The translations under genes and the position numbers were made by a program. The notes beneath the pieces were generated by a model, which was not told where the DNA came from, searched no databases, and was given only the letters and a program-made list of their open reading frames with translations. A stretch of 64,000 bases of DNA from Pseudomonadota bacterium (GTDB lineage Bacteria > Pseudomonadota > Alphaproteobacteria > Rhizobiales > Devosiaceae). This document shows positions 9,139 through 17,758 of the stretch, one piece after another (the stretch's first letter is position 1; each line of letters starts with the position of its first letter). The DNA is taken from positions 1-64,000 of the forward strand of contig JAEWLC010000014.1 in NCBI GenBank assembly GCA_023393475.1, in the 5' to 3' direction.

Positions 9139-10152
9139 CTAGCGCCCGTAGTGTGCTGCGAGCGCCTCGATTTCCGCATCGCTCAGCGGGCCCTGCTCGA
9201 CATTCGGCAGGACGCGGATGGCGCGGGTCATAATCTCCGCATGGGTGCCGCCTCGGGCCTCGCCGTGCTCGTTGAACAGCTGGAGTTGGCGGGCCAGATA
9301 GTCCCGTTCCTGCCCCCGGAGCCGCGGGAAGTCCGGTCGTCCTTTTTCGTGGCACGAGTCACATGCCGCGATGTCCCGATCCGGAATTCCGCGGGCCGCT
9401 ATCCCTGCCGCCGTCCCCGCAGTCGCCGGACCTTCCACGCTCGTGTCGCGGCCATAGTGCTGCGCGAGCTCGGCGATCTGTTCGTCGCTCAGCCGACTGG
9501 CTGCCGCCATCATGGTGCCGCTGGGGCGGCTGCCGTCACGATAGGCACGCAGCGAGGCGGCGATGTAGGCAGGTGTCTGGATGTCGAGGCGCGGCCCTCC
9601 GCCAGTGCCTGCGCCGTTCTCCCCATGGCAACTCGCACAACCCGCACGGTCCAATCCGGCGATCTCCCGATACTCGTCCGGCGACATTGCCGCCATCTCG
9701 CCGAGAAAAGAGACCATGTCCCAGACTTCGTCGTCCCGCATCTGCGTCGGCCAGGCGGGCATGGCGCTGCGCTTGATGCCGTGCTTCACGGTCCAGAACA
9801 CCCGTGCATCGGGATGCCAGTTGGCCATCTGCTCCATCAGGCGCGGCGGCGCCGGCACGAGGTCGTCGGCGAACTGCTCGGGCGGCCCGGCGGGACTGCC
9901 GTGACAGTCGGCACAGACCATCTCGTAGTGGCCGGCGGCGCGCTGCACCGCGGCTGGATCCTCGAGCTCGGGGACCGCGAGGCCTGCCGACCGCAGAGAG
10001 ACGGATTGCTGCGCGGCTGTGCCGAAATACCAGTCGGTAATGTCCCATTGGCCGCGATTGGCATCGAAGTCGATCAGCCCGGTCAGCGGCAGGATCGCGG
10101 CTGCAAGCACGCCACCGACCGCGCCCACGATATAGGGGCGGTACTTCTTCAT
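9139..10152 (-). CDS. Tri-haem c-type cytochrome of the oxidase operon
   Basis: A 337-residue exported cytochrome. One N-terminal membrane anchor (YIVGAVGGVLAAAILPLTGL) is followed by three cytochrome c domains with haem motifs CADCH, CASCH and CDSCH. Methionine ligands are plausible in the SAMPAWP, SGTMMAA and IMTRAIR regions. It probably delivers electrons to the oxidase or links it to a periplasmic dehydrogenase such as Gcd (inference). The ATG at 10152 overlaps the stop of the upstream ctaG-like gene in an ATGA tetranucleotide. It is the last gene of a five-gene operon read leftwards. Confidence 0.9.
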   Translation of the reverse strand: MKKYRPYIVGAVGGVLAAAILPLTGLIDFDANRGQWDITDWYFGTAAQQSVSLRSAGLAVPELEDPAAVQRAAGHYEMVCADCHGSPAGPPEQFADDLVPAPPRLMEQMANWHPDARVFWTVKHGIKRSAMPAWPTQMRDDEVWDMVSFLGEMAAMSPDEYREIAGLDRAGCASCHGENGAGTGGGPRLDIQTPAYIAASLRAYRDGSRPSGTMMAAASRLSDEQIAELAQHYGRDTSVEGPATAGTAAGIAARGIPDRDIAACDSCHEKGRPDFPRLRGQERDYLARQLQLFNEHGEARGGTHAEIMTRAIRVLPNVEQGPLSDAEIEALAAHYGR

Positions 10153-10757
10153 GCCGGCGCCCGCCGCAGCACACGCGCCATCAGGATCAGTCCGCCGGTC
10201 AGATACACGACGCCGCCGATGGCCAACATGATCACGCCACCGACCTGCTGGTCGGCGAGTGGCGACAAGCCGAGCCAGCCGTCGGCGCCGTGGTGCCCCG
10301 CATATAGCGGTCGCGGCGACAGCCCCAGCAACGCTCCGAGCAGCGTCATGTGCATCGACGTGAAGAACAGCGCCATCGCGCCACCGAGCGCGGCGTTGCC
10401 ACGATCGCGACCCGACAGCGCCACCAGCCAAACCAGCAGCGAGATGGCGAAGAAACTCGCCTGCTCGATCACCAGCACCCACGCTTCGCTGCGCGACGCG
10501 TGGTGCAGCACCGGTGTGTGCCAGCCCCAGACGACGACGAAATCGAGGAGGCTCACGGCGATAGGCAGGGCGAGCGCCGACGTGATGGCGAGGCGTGGCG
10601 CCAGGGCGGCGGCGATCAGCGGCACGGCCACGCCCACCACCAGCATGTGCAGCCACATGTGGGCGGCAAAGCTCTGCGGCACCAGCGCAGGCAGAGGTCC
10701 CGCCCAGGCAAATAGCAGCACGGCGGGCCCTGCAATGGCCATCACTCGCCAGCTCAT
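10149..10757 (-). CDS. ctaG: Cytochrome c oxidase assembly protein, Caa3-type CtaG
   Basis: A 202-residue inner-membrane protein with about six helices, of the caa3_CtaG family linked to assembly of haem-copper oxidases. Family landmarks include SFAAHMWLHMLVVGVAVPL, a histidine-rich helix pair, and SMHMTLLGALLGLSPRPLY with ADQQVGGVIMLAIGG, where the conserved histidines and methionines may handle copper. It sits between the small membrane protein gene and the tri-haem cytochrome, with ATGA overlaps on both sides. This family is unrelated to the Cox11-type CtaG. Confidence 0.88.
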   Translation of the reverse strand: MSWRVMAIAGPAVLLFAWAGPLPALVPQSFAAHMWLHMLVVGVAVPLIAAALAPRLAITSALALPIAVSLLDFVVVWGWHTPVLHHASRSEAWVLVIEQASFFAISLLVWLVALSGRDRGNAALGGAMALFFTSMHMTLLGALLGLSPRPLYAGHHGADGWLGLSPLADQQVGGVIMLAIGGVVYLTGGLILMARVLRRAPA

Positions 10758-11158
10758 CGGCAGCTCGTCAGGTAGAGCATGGGGATCGCGACATAGAGCA
10801 CCGCAATTGCCGACAGCACGCAGAGCATAAGCGCCACGTGGCTGAGAAAGCGATGCCGCTCCTCGGGCGTGTTGTGCTCGAACTCGAAATCACTGTCAGT
10901 CAGGCTACGTCCGCGCACCCGCCACAGGTGGTGCGTCGAGAGGGCGATCAACGCCAGCGCGATCACGGTGGCGCCGACGATCACGTAAGTCGGGCCGGCC
11001 AACGACGCGTCACGCCCGGCCTTGGCGCAGTGGATCGCGCCATAGACGTAGCAGAACAGGAAATGCAGGGCCCAGACGATGGGCGCGGCGATCACCCGCC
11101 ACAGGTCTGTGCCGGTGCCGGTTTCGCGACGCACCTCTTTTGCGATCTTGCCTGTCAT
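10754..11158 (-). CDS. Small membrane protein of the cytochrome oxidase operon
   Basis: A 134-residue protein with three predicted membrane helices (APIVWALHFLFCYVYGAIHC, YVIVGATVIALALIALSTHHL, HVALMLCVLSAIAVLYVAIP). It lies between the subunit I/III gene and ctaG with 4-nt overlaps at both ends. The ATG at 11158 is fixed by the ATGA overlap with the preceding stop. Similar uncharacterised membrane proteins are found in comparable alphaproteobacterial oxidase clusters; a role as small subunit or assembly factor is inference. The cysteines in FLFCYV and AIHCAK might bind metal, but that is speculative. Confidence 0.75.
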   Translation of the reverse strand: MTGKIAKEVRRETGTGTDLWRVIAAPIVWALHFLFCYVYGAIHCAKAGRDASLAGPTYVIVGATVIALALIALSTHHLWRVRGRSLTDSDFEFEHNTPEERHRFLSHVALMLCVLSAIAVLYVAIPMLYLTSCR

Positions 11159-13650
11159 GCGAGCAGCGGAAAGCCTCCGATCACCAATGCAGTGAGCAAC
11201 GCTCCGAACCCAACGAAGTGCCAGTAGAGCGTTACGTTCCACAGGTCGGCGTCGTAGCGCGGGGTCATCTTTCCGAAGATCGAACGGGCGAGGCAGTAGC
11301 CCTGCATCAGCATGCCGGCCGCGATATGCAGCACGATCCAGAGCACCAGTGCCCAGACGATGGCGGGATAGGAATTGGTGGTCGGATCAAGTCCCGTCGT
11401 CAGCGGACCCATGACGAGGGCTCCGGCAGCACAGGCCGCCGCGATTAAACCGCCGACCAGCGCGATACGCGCCATCGGTACGCTCTCCGCGGCATTGAGG
11501 AACCGCGCCCAAAGGGTGAGCCCCCAGGCGACCAGCGCAGCAGCAGCCGAAATTGCAGGCCACACCCAGCCGGGGCCATCCACACCGTCAGGCGGGAATT
11601 GCGGATGGATTGTCCAGAAGAAAAAATAGCCGAAGATCAGCGACAGGAATGCCGTCAGGTCGCCGGTCATGGTGATGAACATCGCCCACCAGCCGGTCGA
11701 GCGCACGCCAGACACATAGAGCGGCAGACGCATTCCGCCACCCGCGTCCTTGGTCTGCTTCTCCGGGATCACCGCCGTGCCGGTCCACAACCAGCGCAGC
11801 AGTGCGAGGATGAATACCACGCTACCGGCAGCGGTCAGCCACCAGAGCTTATAGGTCGAGAAGATGAAGACGGCACCGAGGCCTAAGGCAGCGATCATCG
11901 GCAGCCAGGTCGGCGCACCGACACGCAGGATCTGCACCGGCTGCGCATCGAGCACTGACGTCACCAGCGTCTCGCGCTTGCCCTCCTTGGCGTCAGCGAG
12001 GAGGCCGCGGCCCTCGTCAAGCCTCGCAATGAAATCCTTGTCGTCCCACAACGGATAGCGGCTGCTGATCGTCGGGATCGAGCGCAGCGCGTAGGACGGC
12101 TGCGGCACCGGCATGGCCCATTCGAGCGTGCCGGCGTTCCAGGTGTTGCGCTCAGCATACGCCTGCTTCCGCTTCGACCGGACGCAGTCCCAGGCAAAGA
12201 CGAGGAAGCCGGCTGCGAACACGAAGGCGCCTATTGTCGAAACGAGGTTCAGCCAGCTCCAGCCCATCTCGGCGCCGTAGGTGAACACCCGCCGCGGCAT
12301 GCCGAGCAGGCCGGTGAGGTGCATGGGCAGGAACGCGACATTGAAGCCGAGGAACAGCAGCCAGAACGACCAGATGCCAAGGCTCCGGGACAGGGTCTTG
12401 CCCATCGCGAAGGGGTAGTAGTACCGCACCCCCGCCAGCACTGGAAACAGCATGCCGCCGATCAGCGTGTAGTGCAGGTGCGCGACGATGAAATACGTGT
12501 CATGCGCCTGGAAATCGAACGGCGCCACGGCCACCATCACCCCGGTCAGCCCCCCGACGATGAACGTCGCCAGGGCACCGAGGCAGTAGAGCATGGGCAC
12601 CGAGCGCACGACCACGCCGAGCATCACCGTGGCGATGAACGCAAAAATCTGGATGCCTGTGGGGATCGCCACCGCTTCCGACGCCGCCGAAAAGAAGCCA
12701 AGCGAGATCGACGGCAGCCCGGTCGTGAACATGTGGTGCACCCAGAGCCCGAAGCTCAGGAAGCCGGTTCCGAGCGCCGACAGCACGATCCAAGAATAGC
12801 CCGCGATCGGCCGCTGCGCGAAGGTCGGAACGATCATCGCCAGCAGCGCAATGGCCGGCAGGAAGATGATGTAAACCTCGGGGTGGCCGAAGATCCAGAA
12901 CAGGTGCTGCCACAGGATCGGGTCGCCACCGCGGGTCACGTCGAAGAACGGCCAGTCAAGCAGCCGCTCGAGCTCGAACAGCAGGTCGCCTGCGATCAGC
13001 GGCGGGAAGGCGAAGAGGATCATGGCGCCCACGATCAGCACGTACCATCCGTAGAGCGGCGTGAGGTTGATGTGCATGCCAGGCGCCCGGCACTTCAGCA
13101 CGCCCACGATCAGCTCCACCGCAGCCGCAATGGATGCCACCTCGATGAAGCTCAACCCCAATAGCCAGATATCGGCGCCGATGCCGGATTGCTCCGTCGA
13201 GAGCGGCGGATACATGAACCAGCCGGCATCCGGCGCCTGCCCAAAGAAGATCGACGACGACACGAACACGCCGCCGATGAGGAAGCACCAGAAGCCGAAC
13301 GCCGAAAGCCGCGGGAACGGCAAGTCACGTGCACCGAGCATTGCAGGCAGGATCAGGATCGCCACCGCCTCGAAGATCGGCACTGCGAACAGGAACATCA
13401 TCACCGTGCCGTGCAGGGTGAACATCTGGTTGTAGGTTTCGGCCGAGACGAGGTCGTTCTCCGGCACGGCCAGCTGCAGCCGGATGACCAAGGCCAGCGT
13501 ACCGGCAAACATCATGAAGCCGAAGGCGGCCGCGATGTACCAGAGGCCGACCGACGAATTGTTGACGTCCGACCAGTAGCGCCAGCCCTTGGGCCGCGCC
13601 CAGACCTTTTCGAGCTGCGCGAGCTCAGCGGCCTTGTCGTCGGTCGTCAT
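11155..13650 (-). CDS. ctaD: Cytochrome c oxidase subunit I fused to subunit III
   Basis: An 831-residue haem-copper oxidase. Residues 1 to about 600 are subunit I with its ligands: the low-spin haem histidine in TLHGTVMMF, GHPEVY with the CuB histidine-tyrosine pair, HHMF, and HDTYFIVAHLHY with both haem ligands. The C-terminal 200 residues, from STGWWAMFITMTGDLTAF onward, are a five-helix subunit III. The usual K-channel lysine is glutamine here (PTGIQIF). The D-channel entry aspartate is kept (GARDLPFPRL) but the conserved channel asparagines are replaced. The ATG at 13650 overlaps the subunit II stop (ATGA). It reduces oxygen to water at the inner membrane. Confidence 0.95.
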   Translation of the reverse strand: MTTDDKAAELAQLEKVWARPKGWRYWSDVNNSSVGLWYIAAAFGFMMFAGTLALVIRLQLAVPENDLVSAETYNQMFTLHGTVMMFLFAVPIFEAVAILILPAMLGARDLPFPRLSAFGFWCFLIGGVFVSSSIFFGQAPDAGWFMYPPLSTEQSGIGADIWLLGLSFIEVASIAAAVELIVGVLKCRAPGMHINLTPLYGWYVLIVGAMILFAFPPLIAGDLLFELERLLDWPFFDVTRGGDPILWQHLFWIFGHPEVYIIFLPAIALLAMIVPTFAQRPIAGYSWIVLSALGTGFLSFGLWVHHMFTTGLPSISLGFFSAASEAVAIPTGIQIFAFIATVMLGVVVRSVPMLYCLGALATFIVGGLTGVMVAVAPFDFQAHDTYFIVAHLHYTLIGGMLFPVLAGVRYYYPFAMGKTLSRSLGIWSFWLLFLGFNVAFLPMHLTGLLGMPRRVFTYGAEMGWSWLNLVSTIGAFVFAAGFLVFAWDCVRSKRKQAYAERNTWNAGTLEWAMPVPQPSYALRSIPTISSRYPLWDDKDFIARLDEGRGLLADAKEGKRETLVTSVLDAQPVQILRVGAPTWLPMIAALGLGAVFIFSTYKLWWLTAAGSVVFILALLRWLWTGTAVIPEKQTKDAGGGMRLPLYVSGVRSTGWWAMFITMTGDLTAFLSLIFGYFFFWTIHPQFPPDGVDGPGWVWPAISAAAALVAWGLTLWARFLNAAESVPMARIALVGGLIAAACAAGALVMGPLTTGLDPTTNSYPAIVWALVLWIVLHIAAGMLMQGYCLARSIFGKMTPRYDADLWNVTLYWHFVGFGALLTALVIGGFPLLA

Positions 13651-14597
13651 TTCAGCTCCATCAGGTAGTCGGCGATCTCGATGAGATCGGTTTGTGGCAG
13701 CGAGGCGTAGGACGGCATGCCGACTCCGGGCTTGAAATGGGCGGGGTCGTTCAGCCAGCGGATAAGGCTGTCGCGTGTGTTGGGCAGCGTGTCCGCGCCG
13801 ATGCTGGACCGGCTGCCGAAATGGGTGAGTTCCGGCCCGACGGTTCCGTTCGCGGCACCACCGCGCACCGTGTGGCAGGCACTGCAACCGGCAGCGAGGA
13901 AGACATCGCTTCGAGCGCTGGCCGGCCGCTGCTCGGTCGCAAGCCACGCCGCGTACCCCTCCGCCTCGTGCACCACGACCGGAAAGGCCATGAACGTATG
14001 CGAGGGCCCGCAGAACTCGGCGCAGACGCCACGATAGGTGCCGGCTTCCGTTGGCGTGAGCCGCAACACATTGGTGCGGCCGGGGATCGCATCCATCTTG
14101 CCGCCGAGCGCGGGAATCCAGAACGAATGGATGACGTCGGTGCTGGTGAGCACGAACTCGATCGTCGCGTCATTCGGGAGATGTAACTCGTTGGCCGTTT
14201 CGAGCACGCTTCCGTCCGCCATCTCGTAGCCGAAGCGCCACCAGTATTGCTCGGCACGCACATGCACCCGCACGTCAGGCGCCTCGTCGGAGGTCCAGTT
14301 CGGCAGCAGCGACAAGCCGTAGATCAGGAGAATCGCGAGCCCGATGGTAGGGAAGGCCACGCCGCCGACGAGAATGAAATAGTCGGCGAACCTCTCACTT
14401 CGTGGCCGCTTGCGCCCGAGCACCGCATAGACCACCACGCCCATTACGATGGCCCAGACGACCACTGCACCGGCAAACATGAACCAGGTGAGCCCACTCA
14501 GTTCGTGCGCGTCGCGCCCCGCCGGATGCAGCGCACTCTGCTCATAGGCGCAACCCGCCAGCAGCAGGCAGATGCCCGCCGCCGATGGAACGGCCAT
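13647..14597 (-). CDS. ctaC: Cytochrome c oxidase subunit II with fused cytochrome c (caa3 type)
   Basis: A 316-residue subunit II. The start MAVPSAAGICLLLAGC carries a lipobox (LLAGC, Cys16), so it may be a lipoprotein. Two membrane helices follow, then the CuA domain with the histidine in VIHSFWIP and the binuclear site CAEFCGPSHTFM. The C-terminal 100 residues are a cytochrome c domain with CSACH and a methionine ligand in GVGMPSY. It accepts electrons from periplasmic donors and passes them to CuA. It is first in the operon and diverges from cytochrome b561 across about 110 nt, which must hold the promoter. Confidence 0.95.
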   Translation of the reverse strand: MAVPSAAGICLLLAGCAYEQSALHPAGRDAHELSGLTWFMFAGAVVVWAIVMGVVVYAVLGRKRPRSERFADYFILVGGVAFPTIGLAILLIYGLSLLPNWTSDEAPDVRVHVRAEQYWWRFGYEMADGSVLETANELHLPNDATIEFVLTSTDVIHSFWIPALGGKMDAIPGRTNVLRLTPTEAGTYRGVCAEFCGPSHTFMAFPVVVHEAEGYAAWLATEQRPASARSDVFLAAGCSACHTVRGGAANGTVGPELTHFGSRSSIGADTLPNTRDSLIRWLNDPAHFKPGVGMPSYASLPQTDLIEIADYLMELK

Positions 14598-14707
14598 TAT
14601 TGCTGGGAATTGGTGACGCGCCAAATTGCCCCCGACGATCCGCGATAGGCAGGGAACGTCACAAGCTGCAGTGAGTTGCTGTGCAAAACGCCGCAGCAGG
14701 AGAGCCC

Positions 14708-15217
14708 ATGAAAAGCCGCGTCGCCCCGAAGGGCTATTCCCGGCTGCAGATCGCACTGCACTGGACGATCGCCGCGCTCGTCGTCTTCCAACTGAGCGTG
14801 AACGAGGACGTTCAGGACGCGTTCAAGGACAAGGCGGAAGGTCGAGTTGGAGACGACGAAATCGGGGCGCTTCTCCACCTAGTCGTTGGTCTGACGATCT
14901 TTGCTCTGGCCGGACTACGGCTCGCGGTCCGCATCTTCCGCGGAGCCCCCGACGCCCATGCGACCAACCCATGGGTGATCAACTTGGCCGGCCACGCCGC
15001 CCATTTCCTACTCTACGCTTTCCTGTTCGCCATGCCGCTGACCGGAGCCATCGCATGGTTCACCGGACTCGAGTTCAGCGCCGAACTCCACGAACTTGGC
15101 CGGCTGGTCCTGATACCGCTGATTCTGCTGCACGCCCTCGGCGCTCTCGCCGAGCACTTCGTCTTCAAGACCAACTCACTGGTCCGCATGCTCAAGGCAG
15201 AGCCGCCCGGCCGGTAG
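14708..15217 (+). CDS. Cytochrome b561-type membrane protein
   Basis: A 169-residue four-helix cytochrome b of the bacterial b561 family (CybB-like). Histidines in YSRLQIALHWTIAAL, GALLHLVVGL, GHAAHFLLYAF and LILLHALGALAEH occupy the positions expected to bind two haems b. CybB proteins move electrons between quinones and oxygen or superoxide. ATG at 14708 follows AGGAGAG closely. The N-terminal KSRVAPKGYSRLQI is typical. It diverges from the oxidase operon, so a shared regulatory region is likely, but no operator is visible. Confidence 0.9.
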   Translation: MKSRVAPKGYSRLQIALHWTIAALVVFQLSVNEDVQDAFKDKAEGRVGDDEIGALLHLVVGLTIFALAGLRLAVRIFRGAPDAHATNPWVINLAGHAAHFLLYAFLFAMPLTGAIAWFTGLEFSAELHELGRLVLIPLILLHALGALAEHFVFKTNSLVRMLKAEPPGR

Positions 15218-15278
15218 CCAAACATCGGAACCCAACCAGTCACCGCAGCTTGTTGTCTGATCAACAAGACGGTGCCCC

Positions 15279-16205
15279 ATGCCCCAGCCGCTTCCTGCGC
15301 CTCGTAAAGAAATGCCCTCGGTGGAACTGGATGAGACGACGTTCCGTCGCCGGTACCTCGAGCAGTTCACGGACCCGATGTTCGACGAGCTTCGAGCGGA
15401 GCTCGAGCGCATTTCCGGCGTCGCCTGGGACGGGTACATCAACGGGCGCAAAGCCCCGATTACCCGGAAGGCCGGGACCGGCTATGCTGATCCGGACTAC
15501 GATCTCTCGGTCGACTGGATCGCCGCCAAAGCCGCAATCGACGCCGCGCAGACCGAGTTCGAGCGCAAGGATCGCAAGCCCCGCTTGCTGTTCATCAATG
15601 GCTCCCCCCGCAGCGAGCACACCTGCCCCGGCGAAAGCTCCAAAAGCTGGCGCATGATCAAGATGGCGGCCGATCTCGCCGACGCAGGCGGCGCCGAAAC
15701 CGAAATCCTCGACCTGTCGCGCGTCGCGTCCGAGTACGGCCGCAACATCCATCCGTGCAAGGCGTGCTTTTCGACCGCGGCGCCGCTCTGCCACTGGCCA
15801 TGCTCCTGCTACCCCAATCACTCACTGGGCCAGGTGCAGGACTGGATGAACGAGATCTACCCGATGTGGGTAAAGGCCGATGGCATCTTCGTCGTCTCGC
15901 CGGTCAACTGGTACCAGGTGACCTCGCCGATCAAGCTGATGATGGATCGGATGGTCTGTGCCGACGGCGGGAACCCCGACCCGACCCTCACGCACGGCAA
16001 GGATGCCGAGACGGCCAAGCGGATCGAGCTCGATCATTGGAGCTATCCGCGCCACCTCGCGGGCAGGCTTTTTGCGGTCATTTCTCACGGTGATGTGGAG
16101 GGAGTCGAGAATGTCCGCCGGTCCCTGTCCGACGCGGTTAAGCTGAAGCGCGCGGGCAAGTGGGTTGCCGCCGGCGAATGGCTTCACGAGCCGCGGAAGA
16201 AATAG
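15279..16205 (+). CDS. Flavodoxin-fold NAD(P)H-dependent oxidoreductase
   Basis: A 308-residue protein with a flavodoxin-like FMN-binding core. It has LFINGSPRSEHTCPGESSKS (phosphate-binding loop), the FVVSPVNWYQVTSPIKLMMDR block around the flavin ring, and FAVISHGDVEGVENVRRSL. A cysteine cluster in HPCKACFSTAAPLCHWPCSC is located as in iron-sulfur flavoproteins, but whether it binds a metal is unknown. The first 95 residues are a charged, helical extension (DETTFRRRYLEQFTDPMFDE). A second ATG 11 codons in is an alternative start. Substrate unknown. Confidence 0.8.
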   Translation: MPQPLPAPRKEMPSVELDETTFRRRYLEQFTDPMFDELRAELERISGVAWDGYINGRKAPITRKAGTGYADPDYDLSVDWIAAKAAIDAAQTEFERKDRKPRLLFINGSPRSEHTCPGESSKSWRMIKMAADLADAGGAETEILDLSRVASEYGRNIHPCKACFSTAAPLCHWPCSCYPNHSLGQVQDWMNEIYPMWVKADGIFVVSPVNWYQVTSPIKLMMDRMVCADGGNPDPTLTHGKDAETAKRIELDHWSYPRHLAGRLFAVISHGDVEGVENVRRSLSDAVKLKRAGKWVAAGEWLHEPRKK

Positions 16206-16911
16206 GGCAAGGTCCGAGCTTCGAGTGCGCACTAGTCGGTTGCGGCAACCGGTTGGATGTTCGAATTCGCATTCTCAGCGTCGCGCATCGCCAACTATTC
16301 CTCTAGAGCGCGGAACCAGTAGTCCTGTTCGCGTCCGAATGGGCGCACGTCCTTTTCCCACGCATGCCGCTCGACTTGCCTGTCGCGCTCCCGTCACCGC
16401 CGCTGCGAGTCGGGCTTCTCTTCGATCTCGGCGGCGGACAGAAGCGAGGCAATCTTCCGCGGAAGCGTTGGTTCGCCGACGATTGGCGCAAATATCGACC
16501 TTGCCGGCTCCGTGCAATCGGGAAGCTGCGCTGCCGCGGCGACAGGGTCTATCTCGCCACCAACCAGGAGCATCTGCGAGCCAGCTATCCGCACCGTGTC
16601 AGGCGGATGACAGGTGGCACCTGTTAGGCCATTGGGTGAGCACCCGCCTATGCAGCCCGAATCTGCGTCCAAAGTAGGTAGGCGCTCGACTCCACGGCCA
16701 ACTTGGCCGGCCCCGCAAATGGGCGAGGAGCATGTCTCGCAGGCCCGCTCCTGCTCCTCGCTCATCCTGCCGGAGCACTCAACAGCGAGCGCGCAGTGCT
16801 CCGGCACCGCAAGCCCGCCCGACCAGTAACCGAGCCCTCTTTGAGGGACTCGCAAGGCGCTGCCTGCTTCGCCCCCAATGTTAAGCGGGCAGCGCCGCTT
16901 CGGACGTCGTC
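16206..16911. other. 706-nt region with no convincing gene
   Basis: Open frames exist on both strands. The best, on the minus strand at about 16394-16855, has mixed codon usage and no recognisable domain; its C-terminal part (MLLVGGEIDPVAAAAQLPDC) looks somewhat protein-like. None has a good ribosome-binding site. The stretch may be a decayed gene. Confidence 0.4.
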
Positions 16912-17136
16912 ATGCTGACAAGATGGTTTCTCGTGGTCCGCAGTTCTGACCAGTGGTGGGTGGACTGCGAAGGCAAATCCTTCGGCCCGTTCGAAAACGC
17001 AGAAGAGGCGACCACCAGTGCCATCCGATATGCCGAGGTCTTCACCGACATGAAGCGCCAGTCGCAGGTCTGGGCGCCGGATACGACCGGCCGGATGGTG
17101 CAGGTCTGGACCGGCCGCCTCCAGCCAAGTCAGTAG
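16912..17136 (+). CDS. Small DUF2188-like hypothetical protein
   Basis: A 74-residue protein with a compact alternating pattern: WFLVVRSSDQWWVDCEGKSF, then GPFENAEEATTSAIRYAEVF, then SQVWAPDTTGRMVQVWTG. This resembles the short DUF2188-type or related proteins in which a strand pair flanks one helix. No catalytic residues are seen. It stands alone between a gene-poor region and the PepSY gene. Function unknown. Confidence 0.6.
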   Translation: MLTRWFLVVRSSDQWWVDCEGKSFGPFENAEEATTSAIRYAEVFTDMKRQSQVWAPDTTGRMVQVWTGRLQPSQ

Positions 17137-17323
17137 AGTTACAGGTTGTACCACTCGGTTTGCGTTTGTTTTCGCCGTCCGCGGGACGCACGATGCCAGC
17201 ATCGGTTTTGTTGGCTGATCGCCAGCGGGGTGGTCGTCGTCGCCAGCTTTGCCGCCATCGGCTGAGTGGCGGACTCCAACAAATAACAGGCGGATGTCAG
17301 CTTGATTGCGCTAGCTTGCAGCC

Positions 17324-17758
17324 ATGCTTCGCCAACTCTTCGCAGCGCTGTTCGCGATCTCCCTGTGCAACATGTCGCCGGGCCTGCTCGCCGCGCCGAA
17401 CGACAATGCGAGCAGCACGGCAAAGGAGAAGAGCAGCCAGAACAACGGCAAGGATAAATCGGAGAAGCCGGGCAAACCAGCCAAGCCCGACAAGAACGGG
17501 ACGAATCTGCCGGACAGCCTGCCCGCGACCGATGGCGACGCCACCCAGGCGCTGGACGAGGTCACCTCGAACGGCAGCGTGGAGCTGAAGGCAGTCCTCG
17601 AAGCAGTCGCCACGGTCTCGAACGGCCGAATGCTGGAGATCGAGCCGGTCCGGATCGGCGGACGCCTCTACTACGATATCACCGTGATGGAGACAACCGG
17701 CGTGGTACGGCACATACTAGTGGATGCACGCACGGGTAAGGCGAGGTCGCTGCCGTGA
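17324..17758 (+). CDS. Secreted PepSY-domain protein linked to a two-component system
   Basis: A 144-residue exported protein. A signal peptide (MLRQLFAALFAISLCNMSPG, cleavage near LLAAPN) is followed by a low-complexity lysine/asparagine/serine linker (about residues 25-65). A C-terminal PepSY-like domain includes LKAVLEAVATVSNGRMLEIE and LYYDITVMETTGVVRHILVD. PepSY proteins often act as periplasmic inhibitors or sensors. The gene ends in a GTGA overlap with the response regulator, so it is coupled to the signalling genes and may be their periplasmic input or target (inference). Confidence 0.85.
   Translation: MLRQLFAALFAISLCNMSPGLLAAPNDNASSTAKEKSSQNNGKDKSEKPGKPAKPDKNGTNLPDSLPATDGDATQALDEVTSNGSVELKAVLEAVATVSNGRMLEIEPVRIGGRLYYDITVMETTGVVRHILVDARTGKARSLP

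Noticed and set aside
12319..13164. Plus-strand frame of 281 codons inside the oxidase gene
   Set aside because: Antisense to the conserved subunit I sequence; composition (H, R, E, Q rich) is that of a shadow frame.
16394..16855. Minus-strand frame of 153 codons
   Set aside because: No ribosome-binding site, cysteine/glycine/proline-rich low-quality first half, no domain. Mentioned only within the gap description.
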